Source: Haberlea rhodopensis
Lineage: Eukaryota > Streptophyta > Magnoliopsida > Lamiales > Gesneriaceae
DNA length: 64,000 bases
Direction of reading: 5' to 3'
Assembly (NCBI GenBank): GCA_907163345.1
Contig: CAJQUN010000014.1
Coordinates: forward strand, 5,580,001-5,644,000
Each line of letters starts with the position of its first letter. Within the stretch, counting starts at the first letter, position 1. Made by a program: the position numbers and the translations under genes. Under the pieces are notes generated by a model. It ran no database searches. It saw only the letters and a program-made list of their open reading frames with translations, and was not told the origin of the DNA. This document shows positions 23,346 to 34,694 of this stretch, piece after piece.

Positions 23346-24085
23346 TATTTCACCACCGTCTGGGGTACTGGCAACATTTCCTTGAGAATCTTTTCAGTAC
23401 TCTTCTTACTAGTACAATCTTTCTTAAACTGCCCTTTTCCGTCACATTTGTAGCAGTAAAATTTCTTCTTCTTGCTTCTGGATTTGGATCTACCATACTT
23501 GTGGCTCCCACTGGAGTCACGCTCCGTCGATCTTCCTCTCATCATCGGCAAAGCCTCATCCTGCTTAGAACTTGCCAACCTGTCTTCCTTGTTCTTGTGC
23601 CGACTTTCTTCTTCAAGAACCGCGGTGCAACATTGTTGAAGACTAACATATCAGTAGTGATATTATTGGTCTGATTGATGATGAGTTGATAGTATGAATC
23701 TGGTAGACTTTGAAGTAGAAGCTATGCACATTCAACTCCCTCAATTTTATGCCCAAAGAAGTGAGCTGTGCAACTAGAGTATTCAAAGTATTGATATGGT
23801 CGATCACCAATGATGATTCCTCCATCCAAAGAGTATAAAGTCTTCTCTTTAGGAAAATCTTGTTGTGTAGTGACTTGGCATCATAGAGATATGTCAAAGG
23901 ATCCAAAATATCTTTTACATTTGTTATTTCAGCGATATTTGACAATACCTCATCTGCTAGGGCCAAATGCAGATTGGCAATAACATTACCGTCCATCTTC
24001 CACTTTTCAGGTCTATGCCCTCCATCGGCCTATCTCCAATAGCCGCCAAGCAATGATCTTTTCGTAAAATTGCTTGCATCTTCAT
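23339..24085 (-). pseudogene. Element A: gag remnant with damaged zinc knuckle
   Basis: The main gag block is at 23643-23996 (NLHLALADEVL … LYDAKSLHNKIFLKRRLYTL), matching the UBN2-type copia gag. The N-terminus reads towards about 24085 with stops. The zinc knuckle at 23339-23578 reads CYKCDGKGQFKKDC: the CCHC histidine is replaced by Gln. Frames differ between the two parts, so at least one frameshift lies between them. Confidence 0.82.
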
Positions 24086-24275
24086 TTTCCACAACATGAA
24101 ATTACTTTCATTGACTTTTTCTATCTCAAACTATGTCGTCATTCGGACAATCGGCATTCGGAGAACAATAAAATTGCCTCAAAAAAATATCTCAAAAATA
24201 TTTTCTGATGTGGAAGATCAGTCAAGGCTGCAACCACAGATCATACTTAGAATTTTAAGATTTTTTTACAGCGAG

Positions 24276-24287
24276 GCTCTTATACCA
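24276..24287 (-). other. Primer binding site of element A
   Basis: Minus-strand TGGTATAAGAGC follows the LTR end GGGGCCAACA after two bases; one mismatch to the tRNA-Met complement. Confidence 0.75.
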
Positions 24288-24289
24288 CT

Positions 24290-24701
24290 TGTTGGCCCCT
24301 GCGGCATAATGGGATAGAAAATATCAAAAAATGAAGAATAAAATGAACAATAGAAGTTACGTTGAAAACCCCTAAAAATTATTAGGGTAAAAACCACGGG
24401 CAAAATGAAAAGATTCCTCTATAATATTTTGTGGGTTACAACCTATCGCTATCTTTCAAAGAGAAAAAACACTCTCAATATAGGAGAAAATTAATTCATA
24501 AATATTATAGAAGCATACTTAAATGTACCGATATGAGAGAACACTCGATGCTGGGATGAATGAAATGAAATCAGAAGTGCTTTATTTATAGTGCTGAAAA
24601 TGTGCATTAAATGCACAACTCTCGTCGCCCCAACCGCTACTGCCCAACAAACGAACTAAATTCATTTGTTGGCATTGTGCAATTTGCACAACTTGCCGAT
24701 A
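24290..24701 (-). repeat. 5' LTR of element A
   Basis: 412 bp, uninterrupted partner of 8510-8688 plus 17372-17608. It is followed by TSD copy GAACA (24702-24706). It shows what the empty target of element B looked like (GAG, six A, CACTC). Confidence 0.88.
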
Positions 24702-27000
24702 GAACAAACATTCGTGTAATATAATATATGAGATATATTCATTGCTTATGTGTAGTGTAATACATGAGTAAATCGATAACCTATCAAATTAACGTGTAAA
24801 CGTAAAAACAATATAATTAATTTTAGTAAAATTTTGATGAGTAAACATAGTATCACGATTAAAAGGTTAAAGAGATGGACAAATTATTATGAAGAAAATT
24901 GCATCGATATCAAAAGTTCGATCAAGATGAAAAATTGGATGCGCCGTTTCCATTTTTTACAATTCAAAATTTAATGTGTAAGCCACAAAAAATACCTTAA
25001 AACTTTCACTTTGGAAGGAGAATGAGACATTGATAATAATAAAAACAGTATAAATAATTGTTGAATTGTCGTATCATCTAAAAGCCCAAACTTATTGAGA
25101 GATTAAACAATTATTATTTATTGTTGAATTGTCGTCTCATCTAAAAACTCAAACTTATTGAGAGATTGAACAATTTATTATTTTTTGCTGAATTGTCGTC
25201 TCGTATTATTTATTATCTAATACTCTCCCTCACTTAAGGACCGATTTGTTCATATTTTTTTGGAGGCTCGTTAAATGGATATTTCATAGGTGGGGTTGTT
25301 GTTTGTGAATTTTGAACCAATGACCTCAACGTTAGCTAGAGACAATGATACCATATTGAATTATCATCTCATCTAAAACCCGAGCTTATTGAACAATATA
25401 TTATTTATTTCTAACAATAATTACATAAAATTGGGGTGTTTTTCCTTGTATTGCTTCCCAAAATTCCACCATGAAAGCAACAAAAGCACTTGGATGACAT
25501 GGCTTTGTTAGGGCTTTTTAGGGATGAGCAAATTTTTTGTTAAACCAAATTAATCGGGTCGAGCAGAATTATTTCTGAAATTCGGTTCGATTAATTTAAT
25601 TTTGATTTTTAAAAAATCGAAATCCTGTTCGGTTTCGGTTTTCCTTTTAAAAATATCGGTTAATTGAATTAACCTATTTTTTTAAAAAATTACCTTTTAT
25701 TAATTTTTATAAAATTAATTAGGCTTATGCTTTTATTTTTTTTATTTTTAAAATCAAATTAGCCTACTTTTAATTTATTTGATTTTTTTTTTTAAAAATA
25801 TCTGTCATTAGGTTACCGACCGGATTAATCTATATTTTTTTGTTCGAATAAATTGGTTTTCAGAAAAATTTCGGTCGGTTTGATTACTGTAAAAAAGATC
25901 ATTCGATTTTTGAAAGTTAGGTCGACTGAATGCACAACCCTAGTGCCTTTGCAACTATCTCTCCTTCTATTTGTTCATAGTAAGCTGTATTCGTCTTTTT
26001 CGTATCAGCCTTCGATTTTCTTCCTTTCACGTTGAAACGCAGAGATGTCTTTATACAAAACCTAGATAGATACAGGAGAAAGAAAACCTAAAATTTCAGA
26101 TATGAAATCGTCATCTCGAAATTGTTCTAACTTCGACATGAAATCATTTATAAATAAATAAACCTTCTCCCAAACTTGCTTGCTACACTCGACAACGTCA
26201 AGTTAAAATCGAAAGCATTATCATAAATATCAAAATCCTCACCGAATTGTAAATACTGCAAGTAACGGATAAAAGCCACACAAAAAAAAAATTTATATCC
26301 TTGTGCATTTGTATTTGACTGTTACGGGAACAACATTAATTCTTCGGTTATTTACATAAAAATTATAAAAATTTATAATTCTCTCGCAAAATTTATGACC
26401 CAGATATTGGACCGACCAAGGCTTGATCAGATACGGGCCTAGTGTATATGTTTCGACTTAAATCGGGCCAAATCTGAAATCAGGCTGGAAAAGGAGAGAG
26501 ACTTCCGATATATGGATCATACTGGATGATTCACCTTTCTAACTTACCCTTTCTATATTTATATTTCTTAGTAGCCAACTATATTGTATATTTAAATATG
26601 ATATTCTTAGTATAAAATTAAATAAAAGAAATTCTAATCAATTATTGTTGGGGTTCAACAATTGTCTCTGCTACACGTGACGCTTATACCGGTATATAGT
26701 TGAAAAGATTGATGTTGCTCCATTACTCTTAACTATAATTATGATAAAGCGGTAAGCGCTCGATCCTACAATTATAATAAAAATATCTGGGGAACCAAAA
26801 TAAAGAGAATAATAAGAGTTTATGTTTTAAGACATTACTCTACATAAAAGGAAATCTGCAGTGCAATGCCAAATTTTTTAGGTAACTGTTATTAACCTCA
26901 TCATTTTCTTTTTAGAAATATTGCCTTAGTACTGTATAATTTAAATGGCTGAAACTATTGTTATGAATGGAAATGATTATTATTAAGTGTTTGGTGTTTG
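24702..27000. other. AT-rich intergenic DNA right of element A
   Basis: No gene is recognised. At 25055-25200 a unit of about 60 bp (TTGAATTGTCGTCTCATCTAAAA … CTTATTGAGAGATT) occurs nearly three times in tandem, with a diverged copy near 25354-25395. At 25503-25940 there is an AT-rich stretch with recurring TTCGGTTTCGGTT-like wording, common in plant interspersed repeats. On the minus strand near 26165-26285 a short open stretch reads FGEDFDIYDNAFDFNLTL; too short to name. Confidence 0.5.
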
Positions 27001-27430
27001 GGCTGAAGAAGATGTTGGGATCAAGAGCTTAATATTAGGCTAAAAGCTATAGTAATTAAAAAATATGCAACTTTATTTCCTCATATAGTGGCAATGCAAA
27101 GCCCCAAATTAAGCTACATATGTGAATGAGAGGCTGAACACTTGGGATACCAACTTAGACTGTAGATGACTGCACACCCGTCCACGTCCACTAGGCCAAT
27201 AATTGTTAGGATCAAATGCTTACCACTAGGCCAAAAGTTCTAGATGTTAGAAGATGCGCAACTTTTATTTTCTTACACAGTGGCAGCGCAACATCACGTA
27301 CTAAGCCATTTGTTAGCATTAGTGATTACATCATGTGAGTATCAATGTACCAGGTTTATTATGTCATAGACGAAAGATGACTGCACCACTGTCTGTGATC
27401 TCACAGAAAAATTGTTGATACACCACTCCC
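27000..27430. repeat. Diverged tandem duplication, about 200 bp unit
   Basis: The block starting GTTGGGATCAAGAGCTTA near 27013 is echoed by GTTAGGATCAAATGCTTA near 27207. Matching downstream segments (ATGCAACTTTATTTCCTCA / GCGCAACTTTTATTTTCTTA) and a final GATGACTGCAC occur in both copies. Confidence 0.6.
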
Positions 27431-27639
27431 AACATAAGATATTTGCAATTAATCATATAAATGAAGTTTGTGTTAGATGGAGAGAATTAAATATGCTTTA
27501 GTTTCATATTTTTATTTGAACAAACAATATATTAATTAAAGATTCGTCAACATGACATTTACAAACCAGGACGAATATAACATTCTTGACACTCATACAA
27601 CCATAAGCAAGCCAAAACAACAAAAGTCAACCACTGTCT

Positions 27640-28110
27640 ATGATGGAAAATGGTAGAAGTAGACTCATGGAGACATGCACTACCAATGTCTATTGGTGCA
27701 TACAATAAAACAAAGGTGCAAACACGATCGGAGCTCCCTTATAAAGAAAAAGAGAGAGAGATGTAAAAGTCATGTCGAGACGTGAATAAAGAAGTGTGGT
27801 GAGGTGAGAGGTCAAAGCAGACGGCCATCAATGATGAAATAGACACCCTAACTAATGGAGACATGCACTACCTATGTCTATTGGTGCATGTAATTCATGT
27901 GGTGTATATAAATATAATATACATACACCACATTAGTATATTGATGCATGTAAATTACATGTACCACTAGACTTAATATTGCCTTTAACAAAAAATACAG
28001 TCTATCTATGAATGTAAATTACATGCCCTGTCATAGTCTATCGGTGCATATAATTATACCGTCTGAGTCTATCGATGCATGTAAATTTACATACAGCGTC
28101 TGAGTCTACT
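27640..28110. repeat. Interspersed TCTATYGGTGCATRTAA repeats
   Basis: The phrase GGAGACATGCACTACC…TGTCTATTGGTGCAT occurs twice (about 27670 and 27859). Shorter forms (TCTATCGGTGCATATAATT, TCTATCGATGCATGTAA) recur near 28045 and 28075. A nearby imperfect inverted repeat surrounds 27900-27935 (TGGTGTATAT … ATACACCA). Not assigned to a known family. Confidence 0.55.
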
Positions 28111-28145
28111 GCTATTATAAAATTGTTTACCAAGCAAATTTAGAG

Positions 28146-28220
28146 GAGTCCGTTGGTTTGGTGGTAAGGACCTTGCAATACAAATCGAGTAGTGGCACAC
28201 TGTTCGAATCGGAGTGGCAA
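28146..28220 (+). repeat. Possible tRNA-derived SINE head
   Basis: GTTGGTTTGGTGGTAAGGACC resembles a pol III box A, and about 40 bp downstream TGTTCGAATCGG resembles box B. The spacing suits an internal pol III promoter. The flanks do not pair into an acceptor stem, so it is not a working tRNA gene. No clear SINE tail or target duplication could be set. Confidence 0.4.
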
Positions 28221-28490
28221 TATTTTTCCTTTTAATTTCATTACTGTGTTTTCCTTTTTCTAAATAAACCAATGATTTTTCAATATAAAAAATAAATATT
28301 TTATTCAATTACTTACCTTTTCCTCATTCTAAACATATATATTATTTTCAATATAAAAAACATAGATATTTTAGTCCATTACTTTCTCTTTCCTCTTTCT
28401 AAATATAAATATTTTGTAAATCAAATGATTTTTCAATATAAAAAATAGATATTCTTTATGCATATGATTTCTCAATATGAAAAATCTGAA
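28210..28490. repeat. AT-rich tandem repeat, about 95-110 bp period
   Basis: Three degenerate copies of a unit with TTTCCTTTTTCTAAATA … GATTTTTCAATATAAAAAATA … GATATT start near 28245, 28317 and 28385. Nothing recognisable lies between 28490 and 29340. Confidence 0.55.
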
Positions 28491-30234
28491 ATAGCACTTA
28501 GCAGTAATGAACAAATATAAAATATTAATAAATTATCAAAAATATTTTACCACAAAACACTCACGTCCACAAAACACTCACGTCAACATGTTCTCATATT
28601 ACTCTCTCCTAGAAAAGAATAGATCTCATATCTAAAGAACATACTCTAGCCTTTCTTGAATCGAGCAACTCTCTTCCTTGAATATCAATAAATCGAGCAT
28701 TATAATAATTGTATTATTACAATTAAATTCAGTAAGTATATTATTTTTTTAAAATCAAACAAGTCTCTTTCGTGAAATAACTACATTGCAATTAATGGTT
28801 TTTTTTGCTACAGTTTTAAAACTCGGATGTTTACCATGAACTTTTGGTTTAATTTTTATGTACATAACTTTTGCCCCCCTTTATAAAGTTCCTGGATTCA
28901 CCCATGTACTGATGTATGCAAAATTATATGCATCGATAGACTCAAGTAGTAGCAGTTAACTTCCTCATTCTAGTGAACGAGCTTTTTCATCCTTGCTTAA
29001 TCATCATATCAATCATGGTCACTTCAACACCTAGGACTATTGTCCCATTGTGGGTTTGCTGGATACATCATATATATCTGGGGCGCTGGGCGCTCCTATG
29101 GTTCGGGAGCTGGTTAGATGTATGGGACAGAGGGCTCTTAGTACATGCTAGGCTTAAGAAGGCTGCAGTGTGAATGAGGATCACTACGGAACTCTAGGGG
29201 AACGTGCGTAGTTAGTCAGCATCAATCAGGAATGCCCACGGCTGACGCATCTTTTCAATTGGAAAAATTAATTTTTCACTAAAAGCAAGGAAATATTACA
29301 TGTACAATCCATTGGTTTAATCCACACGCTTTCCTCCCTGTTACCTCATTTTTTGGTTCGATTTGTAACAATAAATTTATATGCAAGAAATAAATAAACA
29401 TCGAGATTTTTTACGTGGAAACCCCGAGGGGAAAAACCACGGGACCTAGTCCAGTATGAATCTTCACTGTAATATCGAGAATCTACAATAATTGTTCTGC
29501 AACCATGGAGGAGGGAGCAAAATGAAAACAAAAATTCTGTGTGGGAAGAACTAGCCGAGCAGCCTCCACTTAGGCAATAAAGAAAAATCTCTCCCCTCCT
29601 CTAACCTACTATTCATCTATTTATAGTTAGTCAATGGGCTTTTGCAAATGGGCCTTTTAATTAGTTAATTAGATGGGCCCTAAGAATAATGGGCCCAGGA
29701 AAATGGGCCAAGGTAGTATGATTCTTCGTTCTTATGAGACCAGGTCGAGCCCCTAGAGTTCGGGTCCAAACCGCTCCAGATATCGGAGGTATCACGAGTA
29801 TCCCCCTCTAGTCGAGCTAGAGTAGCGCTATATCTACTCCAATTGGTTAGGTGAGAACCCGGATCGATAGTCCTTCAAATGCCAAACCATGATGTGACCT
29901 TGCGCCGTGCTGAGTTCCCGACTCATGCTGTCGGTAGAGCCATGACAATTCGCCGATCCTTGATAAAGTAGGTGGCTCGTAGAACTCATACGAGGAACCG
30001 GTGTAATCACAGAACTGAGCTTCTGCCAATAATAGCAGGTCGGAATGGGCAGTAGGAATCCGAAATAAAGCTTCTATAATCGAGAATTCCGAGCTGACAA
30101 ATGTGATCGAGAGACCCGAGGTGATAAAACTGAGCTGAGAAGCAAATAAACATCAGAACTTCAGGAATAAGAAATATTCCGAGCAGATGAAACAAATACG
30201 GACTATGTTTATCTTGGTTGGGCCGACTGGAGCA

Positions 30235-30620
30235 ATTAAAGCTCGCCCGACCTGATCTCCTGAGATGATGTATGAGAAAATAATACCCATCCGACCTGAT
30301 ATGAACAAATATTGCTCGCCCGACCTGATCTCAGAATATGTACGAGCAAACTAGGCTCGCCCGACAAGATCTAAGCCCCGAAGATGAAATATATATGAGC
30401 TAATAATATTGGTCCGAGCTGAGCTGAACTCCACATGATAAATATAAGCAAATAATGCTCGGCCGATCTGATCTTAGCTCCGACATAAATAAGAGCAAAT
30501 AATGATCGCCTGAACTTCATAATCAATAAAGCCTAGCTCAATTCCATAGCAGATAAAACTCGCCGAACTCCAGAGCTAATAAACATCTGGACATCCAGAG
30601 CTTGATAAATATGTTGTGCT
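30235..30620. repeat. Irregular CTCGCCCGACCTGATCT repeats
   Basis: CGCCCGACCTGATCTC and relatives (CTCGCCCGACAAGATCTA, CTCGGCCGATCTGATCTTA) recur about every 60 bp, alternating with GAGCAAATAATGCTCG. Copies are degenerate with variable spacing. Confidence 0.6.
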
Positions 30621-30889
30621 AAGCAAACAAAGTACAGCTGAACTCCAAAATGATCCATATACATCTAATAAATCCGGGCTGATCTGAGCTCCATAAGTAG
30701 TACCGAGACGAGGAGTAAATAAGTTGATGTGAGCTCTAGAGATGAGATATCTCGAGCAAATGACACCTGTTTGAACTCACAAAATAGTAAAGTCATGCGT
30801 TGAGTAAATAGATACGGTCGAGCTCCAGACAATAAACATGGAGCAAATAAGACTCCAGAGTGTCGAAACTGAGCTGCCATGTTGTAAAG

Positions 30890-31599
30890 ATGACATATTA
30901 TCTTGGCTGGGATGACATGTAATGACAACTAGAGATAATTCTAAGTAATTAAATCTTAAACATGGCCGACCTGTTATCTGGGCAGGGCTGACCTGCAATG
31001 ACAACTATAAATAATTCTAAATATAGAATTAAATAACAACAGGGCTGATCGGTTACATTTGCAGGGCTGGCCTGCAATGACAACTCGAAATAATTCTAAG
31101 TATAGAATTAAATCTTAAACATGGCTGTTTTCTGGGCAGGCATGACCTGCAATAATAACTCGAAATAATTCTAGGTACAGAATTAAATCTTAAACATTGC
31201 TGACCTGTTTTCTGGGCAGGGCTGACCTGCAATAATAACTAGAAATAATTCTAAGAGATTTAAATCTTAACATGGCTGACATGTTATTTGTGCAGGGCTG
31301 ACCTGCAATAACAACTAGAAATAATTCTAAGTACAGAATTAAATCTTAAACAGGGCTGACCTGTTTTCTGGGCAGGCTTGACCTGCAATCACAACTGGAA
31401 ATAATTCTAAGTACAAAATTAAATCTTAAACAAGGCTGACCAGTTTTCTGGGCAGGGCTGACCTGCAATAATAACTAGAAATAATTCTAAGAGATTTAAA
31501 TCTTAACATGGCTGACCTGTTATTTGTGCAGGACTGACCTGCAATAACAACTAGAAATAATTCTAAGTACAGAATTAAATCTTAAACAGGGCTGACCTG
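30890..31599. repeat. Minisatellite array 1, about 75-81 bp unit
   Basis: About nine copies of a unit with GGGCTGACCTGCAATAACAA, CTAGAAATAATTCTAAG and GAATTAAATCTTAAAC. The copies starting near 31194 and 31270 are closely repeated near 31431 and 31506, giving a higher-order repeat of about 237 bp. The first copy (30895) is diverged, and the last runs directly into array 2. Confidence 0.85.
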
Positions 31600-32595
31600 T
31601 GCTAATATTTGACAGGGCCTCATACACCTGGGCTTGAGCAATCAGGGCGGAGCTGTGCTAATATTTGACAGGGCCTCATACACATGTGCTTGAGCAATCA
31701 GGACAGACTTGTGCTAATATTTTGCCAGGGCCTCATACACCTGGGCTTGAGCAATCAGGCAGACCTGTGCTAATATTTGACAGGGCCTCATACACCTGGG
31801 CTTGAGCAATCAGGGCAGACCTGTGCTAATATTTGACAGGGCCTCATACACCTAGGCTTGAGCAATCAGGGCGGACCTGTGCTAATATTTGCCAGGGCAT
31901 AATACACCTGGGCTTAAGCAATCACGGCGGACCTGTACTAATATTTGCCAGGGCCTCATACACCTGGGCTTAAGCAATCAGGGTGGACCTGTGCTAAATA
32001 TTGCCAGGGCCTCATACACCTGGGCTTAAGCAATCAGGGCGGACCTGTGCTAATATTTGTCAGGGCCTCGTACACTTGGGCTTAAGCAATCTGGGTGGAC
32101 CTGTGCTAAATATTTGACAATGTCTCATACACCTGGGCTTAAACAATCAGGGCGGACCTCTGCTAATGTTTGTCAGGGCCTCATATACCTGGGCTTAAGC
32201 AATCAGGGCGGACATGTGTTAAATATTTGCCAGGGCCTCATACACTTGGGCTTAAGCAATCAGGGCGGACCTGTGCTAAATATTTGACAGGGCCTCATAC
32301 ACTTGGGCTTAAGCAATCAGGACGGACCTGTGCTAATATTTGTCAGGGCCTCATACACCTGAGCTTAAGCAATCAGGGCGGACCTGTGCTAACTATTTGC
32401 CAGGGCCTCATACACCTAGGCTTAAGCAACCAGGGCGGACATGTGCTAATGTTTGCTAGGGTCTCATACACCTGGGCTTAAGTAATCAGGGCGGACCTGT
32501 GCTAATATTTGTCAGGGCCTCATACACCTAGGCTTAAGCAATCAGGGCGGACATGTGCTAATATTTGCCAGGGTCTCATACGTCTGGGCTTACTC
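31600..32595. repeat. Minisatellite array 2, about 58 bp unit, 17 copies
   Basis: The unit contains GCGGACCTGTGCTAATATTTG, CCAGGGCCTCATACACCTGG and GCTTAAGCAATCAGG. I count about 17 copies. Copies 1-5 carry CTTGAGCAATC; later ones carry CTTAAGCAATC, so two sub-families sit side by side. Open frames at 32057-32481 (GPHTLGLKQSGRTC repeats) are translations of this array, not genes. Confidence 0.9.
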
Positions 32596-32689
32596 CGAAG
32601 ATCCCATCCGAACTCCCCATCATCACATCATCCGAATACGTTCATCCAAAATCCAGAACAAATAAAGATCCTGAGCTGATGAATAAGTC

Positions 32690-32975
32690 CTTACTGCGAG
32701 ATCGTATGCCTGAGCTGATATAATAGGGGCTTACTGCAAGATTGCATGCCCGAGCTGTCATAATAGGGGATTACTGCGAGATTGCATGCCCGAGCTGTCA
32801 TAATAGGGGCTTACTGCAAGATTGCATGCCCGAGCTGAACTCCTGAGTATGGGCTTACTGCGAGATTGCATGCCCGAGCTGTCATAATAGGAGCTTACTG
32901 CAAGATTGCATGCCCGAGCTGTCATAATAGGGGCTTACTGCAAGATTGCATGCCCGAGCTGAACTCCTGAGGTCA
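32690..32975. repeat. Minisatellite array 3, about 40 bp unit, 7 copies
   Basis: The unit is GCTTACTGCRAGATTGCATG, CCCGAGCTGTCATAATAGGG. Seven copies; two of them (fourth and seventh) carry a different tail, GAACTCCTGAG, three units apart, pointing to a higher-order duplication. Confidence 0.88.
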
Positions 32976-33060
32976 GCCTGGAAAATACTGCAGTAATACA
33001 CAAGATACGAGAGAAACGATCCAAAATAATAATATCTTGCATTTGATGTAATATAAAGAA

Positions 33061-34690
33061 TTTAAAATAAATTCCAACAACATTTAAATCTTGAGCGAGT
33101 AACTTTTAGTTCATGCTCAACTAAACGGAAGACCAATAGTTGATGAGGGTCGAGCGTAAATAAGGTGGGGCAACCCGCATCGCCACATCCTCTGGTCTTG
33201 TTACTAGCAAGTAACACCATATATCGTTTTAATTTATAGCACCCAATCACGCGATCAAAGGTGCATATTAATTGGAATATGATCCAAACCTGGTGTAACT
33301 CACGACATGAAATTCCAATAATACGAGCACATGCTATTCATCTATAGCGACCCTGCGATAAAAGCACACAAGAGAAGGGAGAAGATATCCAAAAAAAAAT
33401 TTTGAATGTATGGTACTCATATAAAATACAAAAATCATGTGATAATGAAATCCTCATAGCGTGAAGCTTCTCAAGTGAAAATGAGATATAGTCAACAATA
33501 TATATCAATCAATGAATATGATTATAAATGACAGACATTTAGCAAGGATTTAAGAAGAGAGCTTGTGCAGTTTGAAATAATTTATACACCTCACCAGCAC
33601 AAATAGTAAAAATACGGGCTGTATAATTATAGGACATATATCCAAATAGGCGAATCGAACCGATCATGCATCTCATATAATTATTTAAAGTAGATTTATC
33701 CCAAGAGAAAAGTCAAAGGAAATGATACCTAGGTATTCGACCAAAGCCGAAGGCCTTCATTTTATCTCTCGAATAAAGATATAATTTAACGGATAAAATT
33801 CATTTATATGCCTAAGAGAACAATCAAATGACTTGGCTTGCCAAGGATTCACGATTCTCGTGAACCTATAACATAATTTGGGAGCTTACTTTCCAGTTCC
33901 CTGTGCTGATTTCGCGAGTTCAAACTCGTGGAGATCACCCATTAAATAATGGTGTAGCAGCTAAACAAAACAAAACACCAATCTTGATTAAATCATATTT
34001 GCTTCGGATGACAAGTGTTTCTTTCCTTCCGTTTCTTTTTTTTCTTTACTATAGTTTTTCTTTCCTTAGCACACGTGCGTAAATGCACCACCATGCCTCT
34101 AGTTCCAATCAGTTTCTAATCGAAGTTTTTTAAAAAAACTGTCTGCAAATCAAATCCTAGAGAACTTCATAAAAATGGGCATTCTTAATTGTAGGACTAA
34201 AGTATAGAGAAGAAGCGTGTGTATATTTAGTGAGCCAAAGAGCGTAACGAATTTTAGATATAAGCAGCAAAAAGTGATCGATTATGTTTTAGAAAAATAG
34301 CAGTAATTACTGAAAAATGGTTTGAATATGATCAAAATATGAGAAGATGCAGGTTGAATGTAATTCACTAACTGCTTTAGTACTAGCTTCCGTCATATCA
34401 ACAATATGTAGCCAACTAGACAATACAGTTGCACAACAAAAGAAACTCAAAGGACCTAATTCTGTGCGCACCAAATATTAATATCATAATGTACTCTTAT
34501 GAGCTTCTTTTCCACCATGCATATTGCTTCACCCAGATTTGTGCGAGGCTAGATCCCTCAAAAGTGAGACAACAATTAAACCAAGGAATAGACAAAAATT
34601 GGTCAAAGAAAAAGAGTGTCAATACTTATCTCTGATTTTCGGATGCACACAAATGATTTATGCTTTTGGCCGCTTCATTGAATTACTTTG
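33061..34690. other. Stretch without recognised features
   Basis: AT-rich sequence between region G and gypsy F. Small ORFs have no recognisable motif. No LTR ends, TSD or terminal repeats were found. It may still contain the outer part of region G. Confidence 0.5.
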
Positions 34691-34694
34691 TTGA

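Larger units (their letters stand above)
8510..24701 (-). mobile_element. Ty1/copia element A, decayed, with two nested insertions
   Basis: The boundaries come from a pair of about 411 bp LTRs (8510-8688 plus 17372-17608; and 24290-24701) and a 5 bp TSD, GAACA, at 8505-8509 and 24702-24706. Minus-strand order from the right is LTR, PBS, gag, zinc knuckle, protease, integrase, RT, RNase H, LTR: the copia order with integrase before RT. Removing the nested element B (8689-17371) and the solo LTR (19554-22165) leaves about 4.9 kb, the size of a normal copia element. Many stops, frameshifts and lost catalytic residues show it is long dead. Sequence resembles the TNT1/Tork type; that lineage call is from memory of motifs. 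Confidence 0.9.
29341..33060 (-). mobile_element. LTR/LARD-like retroelement region G
   Basis: Near the left edge the plus strand reads TTTTTTACGTGGAAACCCC and GGGGAAAAACCACGGGACC, the wording found at the 3' side of many plant copia LTRs and, diverged, in the LTRs of element A (8576, 24359). This suggests a minus-strand LTR or large LTR-derived element. The rest has no gag-pol but contains three minisatellite arrays. Exact TG/CA ends, TSD and PBS could not be found, so the boundaries are approximate and the class uncertain. The site II-like word TGGGCC/GGGCCC recurs at 29636-29708. Confidence 0.4.

Noticed and set aside
26165..26285. Minus-strand exon reading FGEDFDIYDNAFDFNLTL, preceded by a TTGCAG-like acceptor
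   Set aside because: About 35 codons only, no neighbouring exons found, no family recognised.
28141..28220. Functional tRNA gene
   Set aside because: Box A/B-like words are present but no acceptor or anticodon stem pairs properly.
28973..29173. 66-codon ORF, Trp-rich
   Set aside because: No recognised domain, no conserved neighbours, AT-rich surroundings; likely chance.
29636..29708. TGGGCC cluster as a gene promoter (site II elements)
   Set aside because: No downstream coding sequence on either strand; it sits in an LTR-like region.
32057..32481. ORFs encoding GPHTLGLKQSGRTC-type repeats
   Set aside because: Produced by the 58 bp minisatellite; frame drifts with unit-length changes and there is no start context.
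30890..32975. CRISPR-like array
   Set aside because: Units repeat over their whole length without unique spacers, and the sequence is a plant nuclear genome; these are minisatellites.
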